A program made the position numbers and the translations under genes. A stretch of DNA of 64,000 nt, from the NCBI RefSeq assembly GCF_003952365.1, contig NZ_CP034443.1, positions 6,131,001 to 6,195,000 of the forward strand. Direction: 5' to 3'. Numbering within the stretch: the stretch's first letter is position 1; each line of letters begins with the position of its first letter. Source of the DNA: Mesorhizobium sp. M9A.F.Ca.ET.002.03.1.2 (GTDB lineage Bacteria > Pseudomonadota > Alphaproteobacteria > Rhizobiales > Rhizobiaceae). The notes under the pieces are model-generated. The model did not search any database and had not been told where the DNA came from. It saw only the letters and a program-made list of their open reading frames with translations. Shown here piece by piece: positions 55,200 through 64,000 of this stretch.

Positions 55200-56342
55200 T
55201 TAGCGGAACAGATATTTTGACACCTCTGGATTGCCTCGCCGCCACATAACATTATCCAGAAAGTAGTGGTGCACGTTGATGAATATCCACGCGATGAAGA
55301 GGAACAGCGACGAGCCGAGCACCTCTTTGTTATAGGGAACCAAGGCAGACAACGCGATTGGGACCAGCCAGAAACCGAGAATTCCAAGAATTCCACCAAT
55401 GATGATAAATCCCAGCACCCGCAGCCTGTACATCGGGCCGACAATGGAGAGGATCTTGAATTCGGGGGCCGCAACGGCATCTGAACGGTCGCGCTCGACA
55501 TTGGTCTGATAACGCCAGACCACCGCCAGGTACTGCAACGAATGGAGCGCCGGCACCACAAGCAGCCAGAGCGGGTTTATCTTCACGAAAAGAATCCAGG
55601 CGTACAGGGTCACGACATACGCGACGACCCCGTTGTACGGTAGCGCGCCGCCATGCTTGCGCCAGCGATTGACCAACATCACAGCCGTGGCCGCCGTGGA
55701 AGCGGCCGCGGCCAATGCGGCAATATTGGTGAGCCATGAGGGGGCGGCAAATGTGTAGTAGTCCAAGCCCCAGAAACGCCTTTCGGTGATCACCGCGTTT
55801 GTCTGAAGCCATGCGAACAGCCACACGGCATAGCCGTTGAACAGCAGCACTTTCTTGTCTTGTTCATTGAAGAACTTGCGCTTCAGCACGGCATCCACCA
55901 TCAGCATGCCGTAGCCTTGCTTGACATAGTGCCAGCCCACAAAAAAGGCCATCGCATTGCCTGCGTATCCCAGCAGGCGGGCATTCCCCGCTATTGAACC
56001 GTAGGCAAAAAAACCGCCCATGATCAGCGGGACGACGATGCCCGCGAAGATGTAACGGACCTGGAGGTTCCTGTCATATCCGTCGCCGCGCACCTTCCGC
56101 CCAAAATTACGATAGAAAATCTGATACGAGTGGGCGAAGTGCGGATGGTTTATCAGATGGGCCAGCAAGAGCATTGCTGCCGCCACAACACCTTCGTACT
56201 CGAGAGGTACAAAAAACAGGATCGGCAAGATTAGAAACGCGCTCCCGCCGAGCAGGAAGAAGTCGGCGATCGGGCCAAAAAGATACTTTTGTGGCGCCGC
56301 CACCACGGCGGCCGGAGCATCCGCTGAAAGATGAAGTGCCAA
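55200..56342 (-). CDS. Uncharacterised multi-span membrane protein with conserved-looking histidine clusters
   Basis: A 380-residue protein with about ten hydrophobic segments, starting at TTG 56342; AGGAGG lies about eight bases upstream and supports it. Histidines cluster at membrane edges: HLINHPHFAHSY near residue 62, GWHYVKQGYG near 136, ALHSLQYLAVVWRY near 268, and NVHHYFLDNVMWR near 355. The spacing recalls di-iron membrane oxygenases/desaturases but does not match a known motif set exactly. A, T and synonymous codons differ slightly from neighbours. It stands alone between the sel operon and the pilus locus. Function unknown. Confidence 0.85.
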   Translation of the reverse strand: MALHLSADAPAAVVAAPQKYLFGPIADFFLLGGSAFLILPILFFVPLEYEGVVAAAMLLLAHLINHPHFAHSYQIFYRNFGRKVRGDGYDRNLQVRYIFAGIVVPLIMGGFFAYGSIAGNARLLGYAGNAMAFFVGWHYVKQGYGMLMVDAVLKRKFFNEQDKKVLLFNGYAVWLFAWLQTNAVITERRFWGLDYYTFAAPSWLTNIAALAAAASTAATAVMLVNRWRKHGGALPYNGVVAYVVTLYAWILFVKINPLWLLVVPALHSLQYLAVVWRYQTNVERDRSDAVAAPEFKILSIVGPMYRLRVLGFIIIGGILGILGFWLVPIALSALVPYNKEVLGSSLFLFIAWIFINVHHYFLDNVMWRRGNPEVSKYLFR

Positions 56343-56482
56343 ATCTATGCCCTCCTGGGAAGGTTCGTTTAACCACCGACCGCGTCTCTCTATCAGATCA
56401 TCGTTTTCGAACTGCTAACGTACAACGATATCTGCGACCCGCGAGACCCACAGCCAAAGCCGTTGCGGCAAATTCGGTCTGG

Positions 56483-57007
56483 TCAGATTGCCGGGCCGGG
56501 CTGGGACATCAAGGCGAGGTAGATCTGAAACGCTATCGTGCAGATCGCTGCGAGCGAGATCGGCACGCCAAACGGCACAACGCCTTTGCGGTCCAGATGC
56601 TGGACATAGAGGCGGAAGGCGCTCGCCGGCAGCATGAACGGATTTTTCACGATCAACGCCGTCGCGAGCGCGAAGACCAGCAGCAGCACGGAAAACACCA
56701 GGAGGCCGCTGCCGCCGATCAGAAGCGGCACCACCGCCATCAGCTTGACATCGCCGGCCCCGACCTTGCGCAGGGCCCAGAACGGGAAGAGCGCAACAAA
56801 CAACAAAAGACCGGCAAGCGCGCTCAGGCCCATGTCCCACCATGACCCGGATTGAACCGAAAGAAGCTGCTGCGAGCCCAAACCCAGGCAAAGCAGCAGC
56901 AGCACATTCTGGTTGGATATTTTCTGGGTGGTGAAGTCGAGCCAGGCGATCCTCGCAAGCAGGGGGATGGCGAGCACCTTCAGCAGCAGCGATGCGGCGA
57001 GCAACAT
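56483..57007 (-). CDS. cpaA: Prepilin peptidase CpaA/TadV
   Basis: A 174-residue type IV-B prepilin peptidase with about five transmembrane segments. The two catalytic aspartates are in ARIAWLDFTTQKISN near residue 24 and KVGAGDVKLMAV near 87 (GxGD motif). It cleaves the Flp prepilin encoded at 61471. It is last in the leftward tad operon, 9 bp after the tadD-like gene. Confidence 0.94.
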   Translation of the reverse strand: MLLAASLLLKVLAIPLLARIAWLDFTTQKISNQNVLLLLCLGLGSQQLLSVQSGSWWDMGLSALAGLLLFVALFPFWALRKVGAGDVKLMAVVPLLIGGSGLLVFSVLLLVFALATALIVKNPFMLPASAFRLYVQHLDRKGVVPFGVPISLAAICTIAFQIYLALMSQPGPAI

Positions 57008-57016
57008 GCTATCGCC

Positions 57017-57562
57017 TTACCGCTCGAGATTCTTCACGCTGGACGACAGGAGCCGCAGATTGTTGGCCACGGTCGGATCGTTGGGCGCCAGCTCATACGC
57101 CTTGAGGAAATTGCTGCGCGCATCCTGCAGCTTGCCGCGCAGAAGATAGGAATAGCCGACATTGTTGTAATATTCGGGCGTCGCGCCGACCAGCTTGAAG
57201 GCTCGGGCGTAGGCCCGGTCGGCGAGGTCGAAGCGGCGGATGCGATCGCTGCAGGCGGCCAGACCCAACCAAGCCACACCATCATTGGGCGCCAGTTGCG
57301 TCGCCTTGTAGAACAGGGCGCCGGCATTGCCGTAGTTTTCCGCTCGGAACTGGTTCTTGGCCTCGGCAACGGCCTGGTCCGAGGCATAGTATTCGACGTC
57401 GCTGACCGTCTTCAGCCCGTCGAAGGCATCGCCAAAGGCTGTCACGTCGCCCTTCGATGGCTCATTGGTACGGACGACGCCGTCGCTACTTGCCGTCTGA
57501 CAGCCGGAAAGCACGATAAGCAGCAGACTGGCTACGGCTGCGAGGCGCATTGGCCCTCTCAT
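57017..57562 (-). CDS. tadD: TadD-like TPR lipoprotein
   Basis: A 181-residue lipoprotein; ATG 57562 follows GGGGGACGAA and gives the signal AAVASLLLIVLSGC, with lipobox LSGC (Cys near residue 20). It carries about three TPR motifs (AENYGNAGALFYKATQLAPNDGVAWLGLAACS, RAYARAFKLVGATPEYYNNVGYSYL, RSNFLKAYELAPNDPTVANNLRLL). It is probably an outer-membrane pilotin-like assembly factor of the Tad pilus. Only 9 bp separate it from cpaA. Confidence 0.9.
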   Translation of the reverse strand: MRGPMRLAAVASLLLIVLSGCQTASSDGVVRTNEPSKGDVTAFGDAFDGLKTVSDVEYYASDQAVAEAKNQFRAENYGNAGALFYKATQLAPNDGVAWLGLAACSDRIRRFDLADRAYARAFKLVGATPEYYNNVGYSYLLRGKLQDARSNFLKAYELAPNDPTVANNLRLLSSSVKNLER

Positions 57563-57617
57563 TTCGTCCCCCAAAAGAGTTCTCCGACTCTGTATTCCGA
57601 CCAAAGCACATACCTGC

Positions 57618-58568
57618 CTAGAAGAAAACGCCCCTCATGCGAATGATCACCGGCAACATGAGGATCATCATCACCACTGGGAAGATGCACAACCCCAACG
57701 GAATCATCATCTTGACCGGCAGCGAATTGGCACGCTCCTCGGCACTCAGAATTCTCTGACTGCGCATCTCGTCACTATAGACGCGCAAAGCATCGGTCAG
57801 ACTAGTGCCGAGTTCTTCCGATTGCCGAAACAGCACTGCCAAAGCCCGCGCCTCGTCAAGTCCAACGCGGTCAGCGAGTTCGCGCAGTGCTTCCCGCAAC
57901 GGCTTGCCAGCCCGCAACTGCAGCGTCATGATCGAAAGCTGGATGCCGAGCCATTTGTGGGTGCCGGCCAGTTCCTGGCTCACGCGCTCGACCGCAGCCT
58001 CCAGGCTCATACCGGCGTCGGCACAGGTTATCATCATGTCCATGAAATCGGGAAAACCGCGGCGGTAGACCTGCTTTTGTCCTTTCTCGAAGCGATCGAG
58101 CATGACGCTTGGAACCACGAGGCAGGCGAGCCCGAACAAGCCAGCTCCGGCAAAGCCTATGAAACCGGGCAAGGAAGGCGGCAGCACCCGGGTCAGGAGC
58201 GCATAGGCAGCCAGAAACCCGGCACAGACCGCGCCAAGCCGCGACAAGGTATAGATGAGCGGAGCGCTTGGCTGATAGAACCCGGCGCGAAAGAGCTTCG
58301 CGTCCAAGGCGCTGGGCTGGTCCCGCTCCTTTTCGATCGATCGAAAATATGCGTCCACTGGCCGCTGCGCCGAGATCCTGGCAAGCTGTTCCTGTCCAAC
58401 GAGCGAACGGCGATCGGCAATACCTTCGGCCATCAGGCTTTGTGCGACCAGCTTTCGCGTCTGCAGCGCCGGCAAAAAGACGAGGGAACCGAACAGAAAC
58501 AGTGCCACCGCCGCCACGAAGACGGCAATGGAGACCAGAACGCTGAGATCCTGAATAGTCGAAAACAA
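57618..58568 (-). CDS. tadC: Tad inner-membrane platform protein TadC
   Basis: A 316-residue type II secretion F-domain protein with about four membrane segments. FPDFMDMMITCADAGMSLEAAVERVSQEL near residue 165 and LADRVGLDEARALAVLFRQSEELGTSLTDALRVYSDEMR near 225 are the T2SSF signatures. The start is TTG 58568; the upstream ribosome site is weak. It pairs with TadB to form the pilus assembly platform. Confidence 0.94.
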   Translation of the reverse strand: MFSTIQDLSVLVSIAVFVAAVALFLFGSLVFLPALQTRKLVAQSLMAEGIADRRSLVGQEQLARISAQRPVDAYFRSIEKERDQPSALDAKLFRAGFYQPSAPLIYTLSRLGAVCAGFLAAYALLTRVLPPSLPGFIGFAGAGLFGLACLVVPSVMLDRFEKGQKQVYRRGFPDFMDMMITCADAGMSLEAAVERVSQELAGTHKWLGIQLSIMTLQLRAGKPLREALRELADRVGLDEARALAVLFRQSEELGTSLTDALRVYSDEMRSQRILSAEERANSLPVKMMIPLGLCIFPVVMMILMLPVIIRMRGVFF

Positions 58569-58585
58569 GATTATGTCTCGCCCTG

Positions 58586-59557
58586 TCAGAAGTCGAAATT
58601 GACCATTCGATACATGATGAAATCACCTAACAGCGCCCATGTTCCGAAAATCAGGAACACAGGAAGGATGATCGGATCGCCCCAGACGGTGCCGTAGTAA
58701 GCCGGGGCAACAAGCTGGAGTATCAGGAACATCACGATCGGGAACAGCGAGATGATCCATGCCGATACACGGCCCTCGGCCGAAAGCGCCCTGATCTTCA
58801 TCTTGAGTTTCTGCCTTTCGCGCAGCACCGATGAAAGATTGGACAGTATCCCGGTCAGATTGCCGCCGGTCTTCGCTTGAATCGACAACGACACCGAAAG
58901 CAGATGAAGGCCCTCGAAGCCTACACGCTGCGACAATTTTTTCACGGCTTGCTCCATGCTGAGACCAAAGGTGATTTCGTCGGAAACAATGCCGAATTCG
59001 GTGCCGAGCGGATCGGGCATTTCGCGGGCGACCAGACCAACCGCTACCGAAGCCGGATGTCCGGCGCGCAGCGAACGAACGATCATGTCGAGTGCGTCCG
59101 GGAGTTGTTTCGCGAATTTCTGAATTCGCCTGCTCCGTGCACGCCGGAGAACGAGAAGTGGCAGCACAAATCCAATCACCAGAAAAGCAACGAGCGACGC
59201 CAGGGTCGAAAAGCCCAAAAAGAACGACAGCAGCAACGCCAGCGCCAACCCCGTCAGGAGGAACTTCGCGGCGAAAGTCAGCGGGTTTCCGGTAATGCCG
59301 GACTGGGTATAGAGCCTGTTCAGTCCGATCAGGCCAAAGAGAAAGTCGCCCGAGTCCGTCAGCCCGCGTTCGCGCAGCAACCCTTGCAAGGTCTGTTCGG
59401 CCGGGACGTCGTCGGATAGCCGTTTCAGCCGATGGTTGATCGCGCCAATCCGTGCCCGGCTTTTGGCAAAGGAAAGATACATGGCCTCGCCGGCGAGAAT
59501 AACCGATGCCGCCGCGAGCACATAAATGAAGTAGAGCAAAGTCTGACCGGTGGGCAT
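58586..59557 (-). CDS. tadB: Tad inner-membrane platform protein TadB
   Basis: A 323-residue T2SSF-domain protein with an N-terminal membrane helix, two central helices (FLLTGLALALLLSFFLGF) and two C-terminal helices. QLPDALDMIVRSLRAGHPASVAVGLVAREM near residue 150 and SLSIQAKTGGNLTGILSNLSSVLRERQKLKMKIRALSAEGR near 230 are family features. It overlaps cpaF by one base and precedes tadC by 17 bp. Confidence 0.94.
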   Translation of the reverse strand: MPTGQTLLYFIYVLAAASVILAGEAMYLSFAKSRARIGAINHRLKRLSDDVPAEQTLQGLLRERGLTDSGDFLFGLIGLNRLYTQSGITGNPLTFAAKFLLTGLALALLLSFFLGFSTLASLVAFLVIGFVLPLLVLRRARSRRIQKFAKQLPDALDMIVRSLRAGHPASVAVGLVAREMPDPLGTEFGIVSDEITFGLSMEQAVKKLSQRVGFEGLHLLSVSLSIQAKTGGNLTGILSNLSSVLRERQKLKMKIRALSAEGRVSAWIISLFPIVMFLILQLVAPAYYGTVWGDPIILPVFLIFGTWALLGDFIMYRMVNFDF

Positions 59558-60942
59558 CAGAGCGCAACCTGCGGATTGAAGGCATCCTTGGCAAAATGAT
59601 GGCCAAGCGTCGCCGCCTCCGGGGCAAAGCGCGGGCGGATGCCGGTGGCGCGAAAATCGCCGATGATCTTGCCTTCCGGCGTCACCTCGCGACGGACGAA
59701 GTTGTAGATCTCCTGGAGCTGGACGACATTGCCTTCCATCCCAGTCAGTTCCGATATGGAGACGACACGCCTTCCGCCGTCCGAAAGACGTTGTGTCTGC
59801 ACGATGATATCAATGGCCGATGCAATCTGCGCCCGGATGGATTCGTGGGTCATCGGCATGCCGGCCATTCCAACCATCTGCTCGAGCCGCGATATTGCAT
59901 CGCGGGGCGTGTTGGCATGGATGGTGGTCATCGAGCCTTCATGGCCGGTATTCATCGCCTGCAGCATGTCGAAGGCCTCCTCGCCGCGCACCTCGCCGAC
60001 GATGATGCGATCGGGCCGCATGCGCAGCGCATTCTTCAGCAGTTCGCGCTGACGGACCTCGCCTTTGCCCTCGACATTGGGCGGCCGCGTCTCCAGCCGG
60101 CCGACATGCGGCTGCTGCAACTGCAGTTCCGCCGCGTCCTCTATGGTGATCAGGCGCTCCCTGGCCGGGATGTAGCTCGACAGCGCGTTGAGCAAGGTCG
60201 TCTTGCCGCTGCCGGTGCCGCCTGAAACCAGGATCGACTTGCGCGCCTGCACCGCGATCCGCAGCAGATCGATCATCGGCTGGCGGATCGAATTGAACGC
60301 CATCAGGCGCTCGAGCGAATAGGGATTCTTGGAGAATTTGCGGATCGACACCAGCGGGCCGTCCACCGAGATCGGCCGCACCGCGATATTGACACGCGAT
60401 CCGTCCTCCAGGCGCGCATCGACCATCGGCGCCGATTCATCGACGCGCCTGCCGATGGCCGAGACGATCTTGTTGATGACGCGCAGCAGATGCGCCTCGT
60501 CGCGGAAGCGGATCGCCGTCTCCTCGATCACGCCGCGCCGCTCGATGAAGACGCGCTTGTGCGTGTTGATCAATATGTCGGTAATCGAGTCATCCTGGAG
60601 CAGCGGCTCGATCGGCCCCAGCCCCAGCATCTCATCGGCGGTCTCGCTGGTCAGCCGATCGAGTTCGCGAGCATTCAGCGGCACGGCGCGAGCGCGCACG
60701 AACTCGCGCACGATCGGCCGGATTTCGTTCAGGATCTCATCCTTGGACGCGGTTTCAAGCGCGGCAAGATTGAACCGGTCGATCAGATGGCGGTGGAGCT
60801 CTACCTTGAGCGTCAGGAAATCGTCACCATGCGCTTCGATGTCGGCAGCGGGGGAAAGCGCCGGCGCTACAGGCAACGCAATCGGCTCAAGCTTTGGCTC
60901 GATCCGCGGTTCGCCTGGCCCCTTGGTGAATCGGCCCAACAT
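59557..60942 (-). CDS. cpaF: Tad pilus ATPase CpaF/TadA
   Basis: A 461-residue secretion ATPase of the VirB11/CpaF family. Walker A is [15 protein letters not shown] near residue 234, with [24 protein letters not shown] near 260 (Asp/Glu boxes), [38 protein letters not shown] near 300 (Walker B and His box). It powers pilin assembly. It is the first gene of the leftward tad operon, 528 bp from the divergent flp gene. Confidence 0.97.
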   Translation of the reverse strand: MLGRFTKGPGEPRIEPKLEPIALPVAPALSPAADIEAHGDDFLTLKVELHRHLIDRFNLAALETASKDEILNEIRPIVREFVRARAVPLNARELDRLTSETADEMLGLGPIEPLLQDDSITDILINTHKRVFIERRGVIEETAIRFRDEAHLLRVINKIVSAIGRRVDESAPMVDARLEDGSRVNIAVRPISVDGPLVSIRKFSKNPYSLERLMAFNSIRQPMIDLLRIAVQARKSILVSGGTGSGKTTLLNALSSYIPARERLITIEDAAELQLQQPHVGRLETRPPNVEGKGEVRQRELLKNALRMRPDRIIVGEVRGEEAFDMLQAMNTGHEGSMTTIHANTPRDAISRLEQMVGMAGMPMTHESIRAQIASAIDIIVQTQRLSDGGRRVVSISELTGMEGNVVQLQEIYNFVRREVTPEGKIIGDFRATGIRPRFAPEAATLGHHFAKDAFNPQVAL

Positions 60943-61470
60943 GACGCTTTGTCCCCCGTTTAATCCCCACGCTGAAACTAATCGTTAACCACGGAAGGCA
61001 CAAGCGCCGACCGCACACCCATGCGATTAATACTTCAGACATAGTTAAGATCAAGTGTCGGAAAACGTGACGTTTATTTGGTCAGCGGCACTGTCCTAAA
61101 CGAAAAACGGTGACCCGCTTTTCGATGAAAGGGCCTTTTTTGCCACAAAGGCGTCATGGAACGCATCTAATCCCTTAGATATAAAGCAATATGCCTTTTT
61201 GCTAATGCGGCCCCACTTTCGCCATATCACGGCCAAATTGTGAACGAATGGTTAAGATGGGCACAAAAATCAGCCGAATCAATGTCTTGGGTTAGCGAAG
61301 GAGCGGGAATATTCTTGCCGAAGCAGGTATAGCAAAGTTAAAGAACCGTTAAACCCATTTGACTCTGGTTTTCTTCGGGATTTAGATCGAGATGACGGGG
61401 GATGCTTGGGTATGGATTTCATCCTTGGCTCGTCTCGTCGGGTTCAAACCTCCAAAAGGGAGAAATTGGC
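60943..61470. other. Divergent cpaF-flp control region
   Basis: 528 bp, clearly AT-richer than its flanks, with no convincing gene. It must hold promoters for both halves of the pilus locus. A CtrA-type box lies at 61338-61352. Confidence 0.6.
61338..61352 (+). promoter_or_regulatory. CtrA-type box TTAA-N7-TTAA upstream of flp
   Basis: TTAA at 61338-61341 and 61349-61352 with a 7-nt spacer is the full CtrA consensus, 119 bp before the pilin ATG. CtrA controls pilA and flagellar genes in alphaproteobacteria such as Caulobacter. Confidence 0.7.
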
Positions 61471-61689
61471 ATGAAGAAGCTCATGACGATGACCCGGCAG
61501 TTCCGCGACGACGAAAACGGCGCTGCCATGGTCGAATATTCCATCCTTCTCGGCATCATCGCGGTCGCCGTCGTCCTGACGGTCATCGCGATCGGCGGCT
61601 GGGTCACGGGTCGATTCACCGGTCTGTGCACCGCGCTCGACGGCACGAGTGTTGGCACCTGCAATGCCGCGACTGGCGTCGGTTCCTAA
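61471..61689 (+). CDS. flp: Flp/Fap-type major pilin
   Basis: A 72-residue prepilin. ATG 61471 follows AAAAGGGAGA. The processing site is DDENG|AAMVEYSILLG: cleavage after Gly17, then Glu22-Tyr23, the Flp hallmark. A hydrophobic helix (ILLGIIAVAVVLTVIAIGGWV) is followed by a short Ser/Thr/Gly tail with two cysteines (GLCTAL, GTCNAA) that could form a disulfide. CpaA (56483) would process it. A hairpin follows the stop. Confidence 0.95.
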   Translation: MKKLMTMTRQFRDDENGAAMVEYSILLGIIAVAVVLTVIAIGGWVTGRFTGLCTALDGTSVGTCNAATGVGS

Positions 61690-61703
61690 TCGACTGATAA
61701 TGC

Positions 61704-61733
61704 TCAGGCCCGGATCATCAGGTCCGGGCCTGA
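61704..61733 (+). terminator. 11-bp hairpin between flp and cpaB
   Basis: TCAGGCCCGGA at 61704-61714 pairs with TCCGGGCCTGA at 61723-61733, 8-nt loop, no T-tract. Its position after the highly expressed pilin gene suggests partial termination that lowers cpaB and later genes. Confidence 0.75.
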
Positions 61734-61784
61734 ATCCGATCGCATCGGACGAATTCCCGCAATGTAGGCTTGGGGCTTGGGGCA

Positions 61785-62819
61785 ATGCGCGTAAATACTG
61801 TCATCATGATCATGCTCGCCGGCGTGTTCGGCGTTGTGGCGGTGGTGCTCGCCAATCTCTGGCTGGCCAGCCAGCGCAGCGCCATGGCGAAGGGGGATAA
61901 TGTCCAGCGCGATACGGTCGTTGTGGCTGCCGTCGCGCTGAAATTCGGCGACACGCTGACATCAGACAAGCTGCGCGAAATTGCGTGGCCGGCGGGCGCG
62001 GTTCCGGCCGGTGCCTTCAGGACAACAAAAGAGGCTTTGGCCGGCGACGGCACGAAGCAGGCACTGCAGACGATCGGGATCAACGAGCCGGTTCTCGCAA
62101 CCAAGATCACAGGCCCCGGCCAGCGCGCCACGCTTTCGGCGGTGCTCGGCGAAGGCATGAAGGCCGTCTCTATCAGGGTAAACGACGTGCTTGGCGTCGC
62201 CGGATTTGTCTTTCCCGGCGATCGTGTCGACGTGCTGCTGACGCGCACAGTGCGCGGCGATGGCGGCCTGGACAAGAGTTTTGTCGACGTGCTGCTGCAA
62301 AGCATGAAGGTGCTCGCCGTCGACCAGGTCGCCGACGAGAGCAAGGACAGCCCGACGGTGGTGAAATCAGTCACGCTCGAGGCTAGCACCAGAGATGCCC
62401 AGAAGCTTACCTTGGCCGCCGGCGCCGGCCAGTTGTCGCTGGCGCTGCGCCAGGCAGCCGCCAGCGAGGGCGAGACGACCGACCGCGTCACGCTTTCCGA
62501 CCTGACCGGCGACACGCCGGCCGACGTCGCCGCCAAGCAGGCCGAACTCGCCAGGCAGGCTGCCGCCGAGGCTGAGGCCGCGGCCGAGCGCAAGCGCGCC
62601 GACGACAAGTTCGCCGGGCTGACCCAGGCAGTGGAGAAGGTGGGAAGCCGCCTTGACGAACTGGGCAAGGTAAAGCCGGCCGTGGCGCCGGCGCCCGAAG
62701 TGCAGGAAGTCGTCAAGGAAGTGGTCAAATATGTGCAGCCGGAGCCGCCGGCTCGAGCGACGGTCAGCGTCTATCGGGGTGTGAAGTTCGAAACATACGA
62801 CGTGCCGCGACAAAAATAA
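61785..62819 (+). CDS. cpaB: Pilus assembly protein CpaB/RcpC
   Basis: A 344-residue protein with an N-terminal membrane anchor (IMIMLAGVFGVVAVVLANLWL). A SAF/CpaB domain follows (VVAAVALKFGDTLTSDKLREIAWP near 48, AVSIRVNDVLGVAGFVFPGDRVDVLLTR near 127). The C-terminal third is Ala/Glu/Lys-rich with coiled-coil character (AELARQAAAEAEAAAERKRADDKF). It is thought to link the secretin to the periplasm. It lies 68 bp upstream of cpaC. Confidence 0.93.
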   Translation: MRVNTVIMIMLAGVFGVVAVVLANLWLASQRSAMAKGDNVQRDTVVVAAVALKFGDTLTSDKLREIAWPAGAVPAGAFRTTKEALAGDGTKQALQTIGINEPVLATKITGPGQRATLSAVLGEGMKAVSIRVNDVLGVAGFVFPGDRVDVLLTRTVRGDGGLDKSFVDVLLQSMKVLAVDQVADESKDSPTVVKSVTLEASTRDAQKLTLAAGAGQLSLALRQAAASEGETTDRVTLSDLTGDTPADVAAKQAELARQAAAEAEAAAERKRADDKFAGLTQAVEKVGSRLDELGKVKPAVAPAPEVQEVVKEVVKYVQPEPPARATVSVYRGVKFETYDVPRQK

Positions 62820-62887
62820 TACCGGCGATTAAGATAAGCTTAAGAATAAGGGCGTCCGAATCAGCCGGCATAAAGGGGGTAGCGTAG

Positions 62888-64000
62888 ATGCGTATGTTCT
62901 GGGGACTGATAGCGGCAGCCGCACTGGCCTGTTTTGCATTACTGCCTCTAAGCTCCGCAGCTCATGCAGCCGACCGCAAGATCGATGTATCGAACCCCAG
63001 CGTCCATCGTATTTTCCTGCCCATGTCGCAGTCGGTGACGGTCCAGGTGAACGCCACTCTGGGCGACATCGTCGTCGGCGACGAGAAGATCGCCGACGCC
63101 CAGCCAATGACCGACCGCACGCTCTATGTCATCGGCAAGAGCGCCGGCACCACCACCGTCAACCTCTTTTCAGAAGACAAGCGCTCGCTTGGCGTGATCC
63201 AGATCGAGGTTGGCGTCGACGTGAGCGACATGGCGCAAGCGATCCGCCAGGTGGCGCCCAGGTCGCGCATCGATATCGGTTCGGTCAACGGCAAGGTCAG
63301 GCTTGGCGGCCATGTCAAGGACGGCGCCACGCTGGCGGCGATCATGCAGGTTGCGCAGCAATACGGGCCCGACGCGATCATAAACGCAGTGACCGTCGAC
63401 GACAGCCAGCAAGTAAACCTCGAAGTGCGGGTGCTGGAGGCCAAGCGCAATGCCGGCCGTGATCTTGGCGTGTCCATCAGGAGCAGCAACGGCAGCGGCA
63501 CGACCCGCACCGGGACCGGCGTTGCCGCCGTCGATGAGGACGGTGTCGTGCTGGGACCGGGAAATCTTCTTAGCAACCTACTGTCGAATTCGACTCCGTT
63601 CGGGGCACTGATCACCCGCGTTATCAACAGCGATGTCAAGGTCGACCTGATCATCGAGGCGCTCGAAGCCAAGGGCGTGGTGCGCATGCTTGCTGAACCA
63701 AACCTCACCACGCTCTCCGGTGAACCAGCCAATTTCAACGCCGGTGGTGAGGTGCCGATTCGCCGCCTCGTCGACGACGAGGTGGTCATCGAATACAAGC
63801 AGTTCGGCGTCAATCTGCAGTTCACGCCGATCGTGCTCAACGACGACAAGATCAACATCAGGCTGGCGCCCGAAGTGAGCGACCTCACCGGCTTCACCAC
63901 CGCCGGCGACCCGATCTTCACCAACCGCAAGCTGGCGACTGTCGTCGAACTGCGCGACGGGCAGAGCTTCGCGGTCGGCGGGCTCTTGTCCAGCAAGAAC
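62888..64000 (+). CDS. cpaC: Outer-membrane secretin CpaC/RcpA (3' end beyond window)
   Basis: The 371 visible codons from ATG 62888 run off the right edge. A signal peptide ends near AAHA (residue 27). The pilus-secretin N-domain is IDVSNPSVHRIFLPMSQSVTVQVNATLGDIVVGD near 32, then a BON-like segment (AIRQVAPRSRIDIGSVNGKVRLGGHVKDGATL near 118). The secretin core (VKVDLIIEALEAKGVVRMLAEPNLTTLSGEPANFNAGGEVPIR near 250) follows. It forms the pilus exit channel. Confidence 0.95.
   Translation, partial: MRMFWGLIAAAALACFALLPLSSAAHAADRKIDVSNPSVHRIFLPMSQSVTVQVNATLGDIVVGDEKIADAQPMTDRTLYVIGKSAGTTTVNLFSEDKRSLGVIQIEVGVDVSDMAQAIRQVAPRSRIDIGSVNGKVRLGGHVKDGATLAAIMQVAQQYGPDAIINAVTVDDSQQVNLEVRVLEAKRNAGRDLGVSIRSSNGSGTTRTGTGVAAVDEDGVVLGPGNLLSNLLSNSTPFGALITRVINSDVKVDLIIEALEAKGVVRMLAEPNLTTLSGEPANFNAGGEVPIRRLVDDEVVIEYKQFGVNLQFTPIVLNDDKINIRLAPEVSDLTGFTTAGDPIFTNRKLATVVELRDGQSFAVGGLLSSKN

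Overview
The window reads as one contiguous stretch of a GC-rich alphaproteobacterial chromosome or large replicon, most likely a rhizobium of the Phyllobacteriaceae (Mesorhizobium-like). This is inferred from the gene families, the red-type cbb operon, the Tad/Cpa pilus genes with a CtrA-type box, and short dispersed palindromes of a kind typical of rhizobial intergenic DNA. No phage or complete insertion sequence was seen.

Almost all of the first 55 kb can be read as one C1 metabolism and energy island. Positions 1-2292 (minus) hold genes for the tetrahydromethanopterin/methanofuran branch of formaldehyde oxidation, including a three-domain fusion. Positions 2691-7882 hold a PQQ-dependent-catabolism-associated ABC system with a beta-propeller protein. 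Positions 8340-19324 hold a complete Calvin-Benson-Bassham operon (cbbFPTALSXE, a thioredoxin-like gene, cbbZ) divergent from its LysR regulator cbbR. Positions 20616-24159 hold a second ABC system and a quinoprotein-relay metallo-beta-lactamase protein. Positions 24390-28145 hold a copper-handling cassette (multicopper oxidase, DUF411 protein, small membrane protein, cytochrome c, SCO protein) flanked by a pair of inverted 41-42 bp sequences. Positions 28448-34397 hold a SoxYZ-like carrier, the lanthanide-type methanol dehydrogenase xoxF, its cytochrome xoxG, xoxJ and a CxxxCW protein. Positions 34560-37914 hold pqqABCDE.

After folP and a MocR-type regulator with a divergent four-gene set (40568-42889) comes a full selenocysteine module: selD (minus), a selenocysteine formate dehydrogenase fdnG with in-frame TGA and SECIS hairpin, its Fe-S and cytochrome b subunits, fdhE, selA, a Sel1-repeat gene, selB and tRNA-Sec. 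Together the genes support methanol to formaldehyde (XoxF/PQQ), formaldehyde to formate (H4MPT branch, only partly inside the window), formate to CO2 (Sec-FDH) and CO2 fixation (RuBisCO), that is, autotrophic methylotrophy.

The right end is a split tad/cpa type IVb pilus locus: cpaF-tadB-tadC-tadD-cpaA leftward and flp-cpaB-cpaC rightward, the last gene running off the window. Three places suggest single-base reading-frame problems (near 20690-20715, at 27324-27326, and the missing selB stop before the tRNA-Sec gene). They need raw-read confirmation before being called biology.
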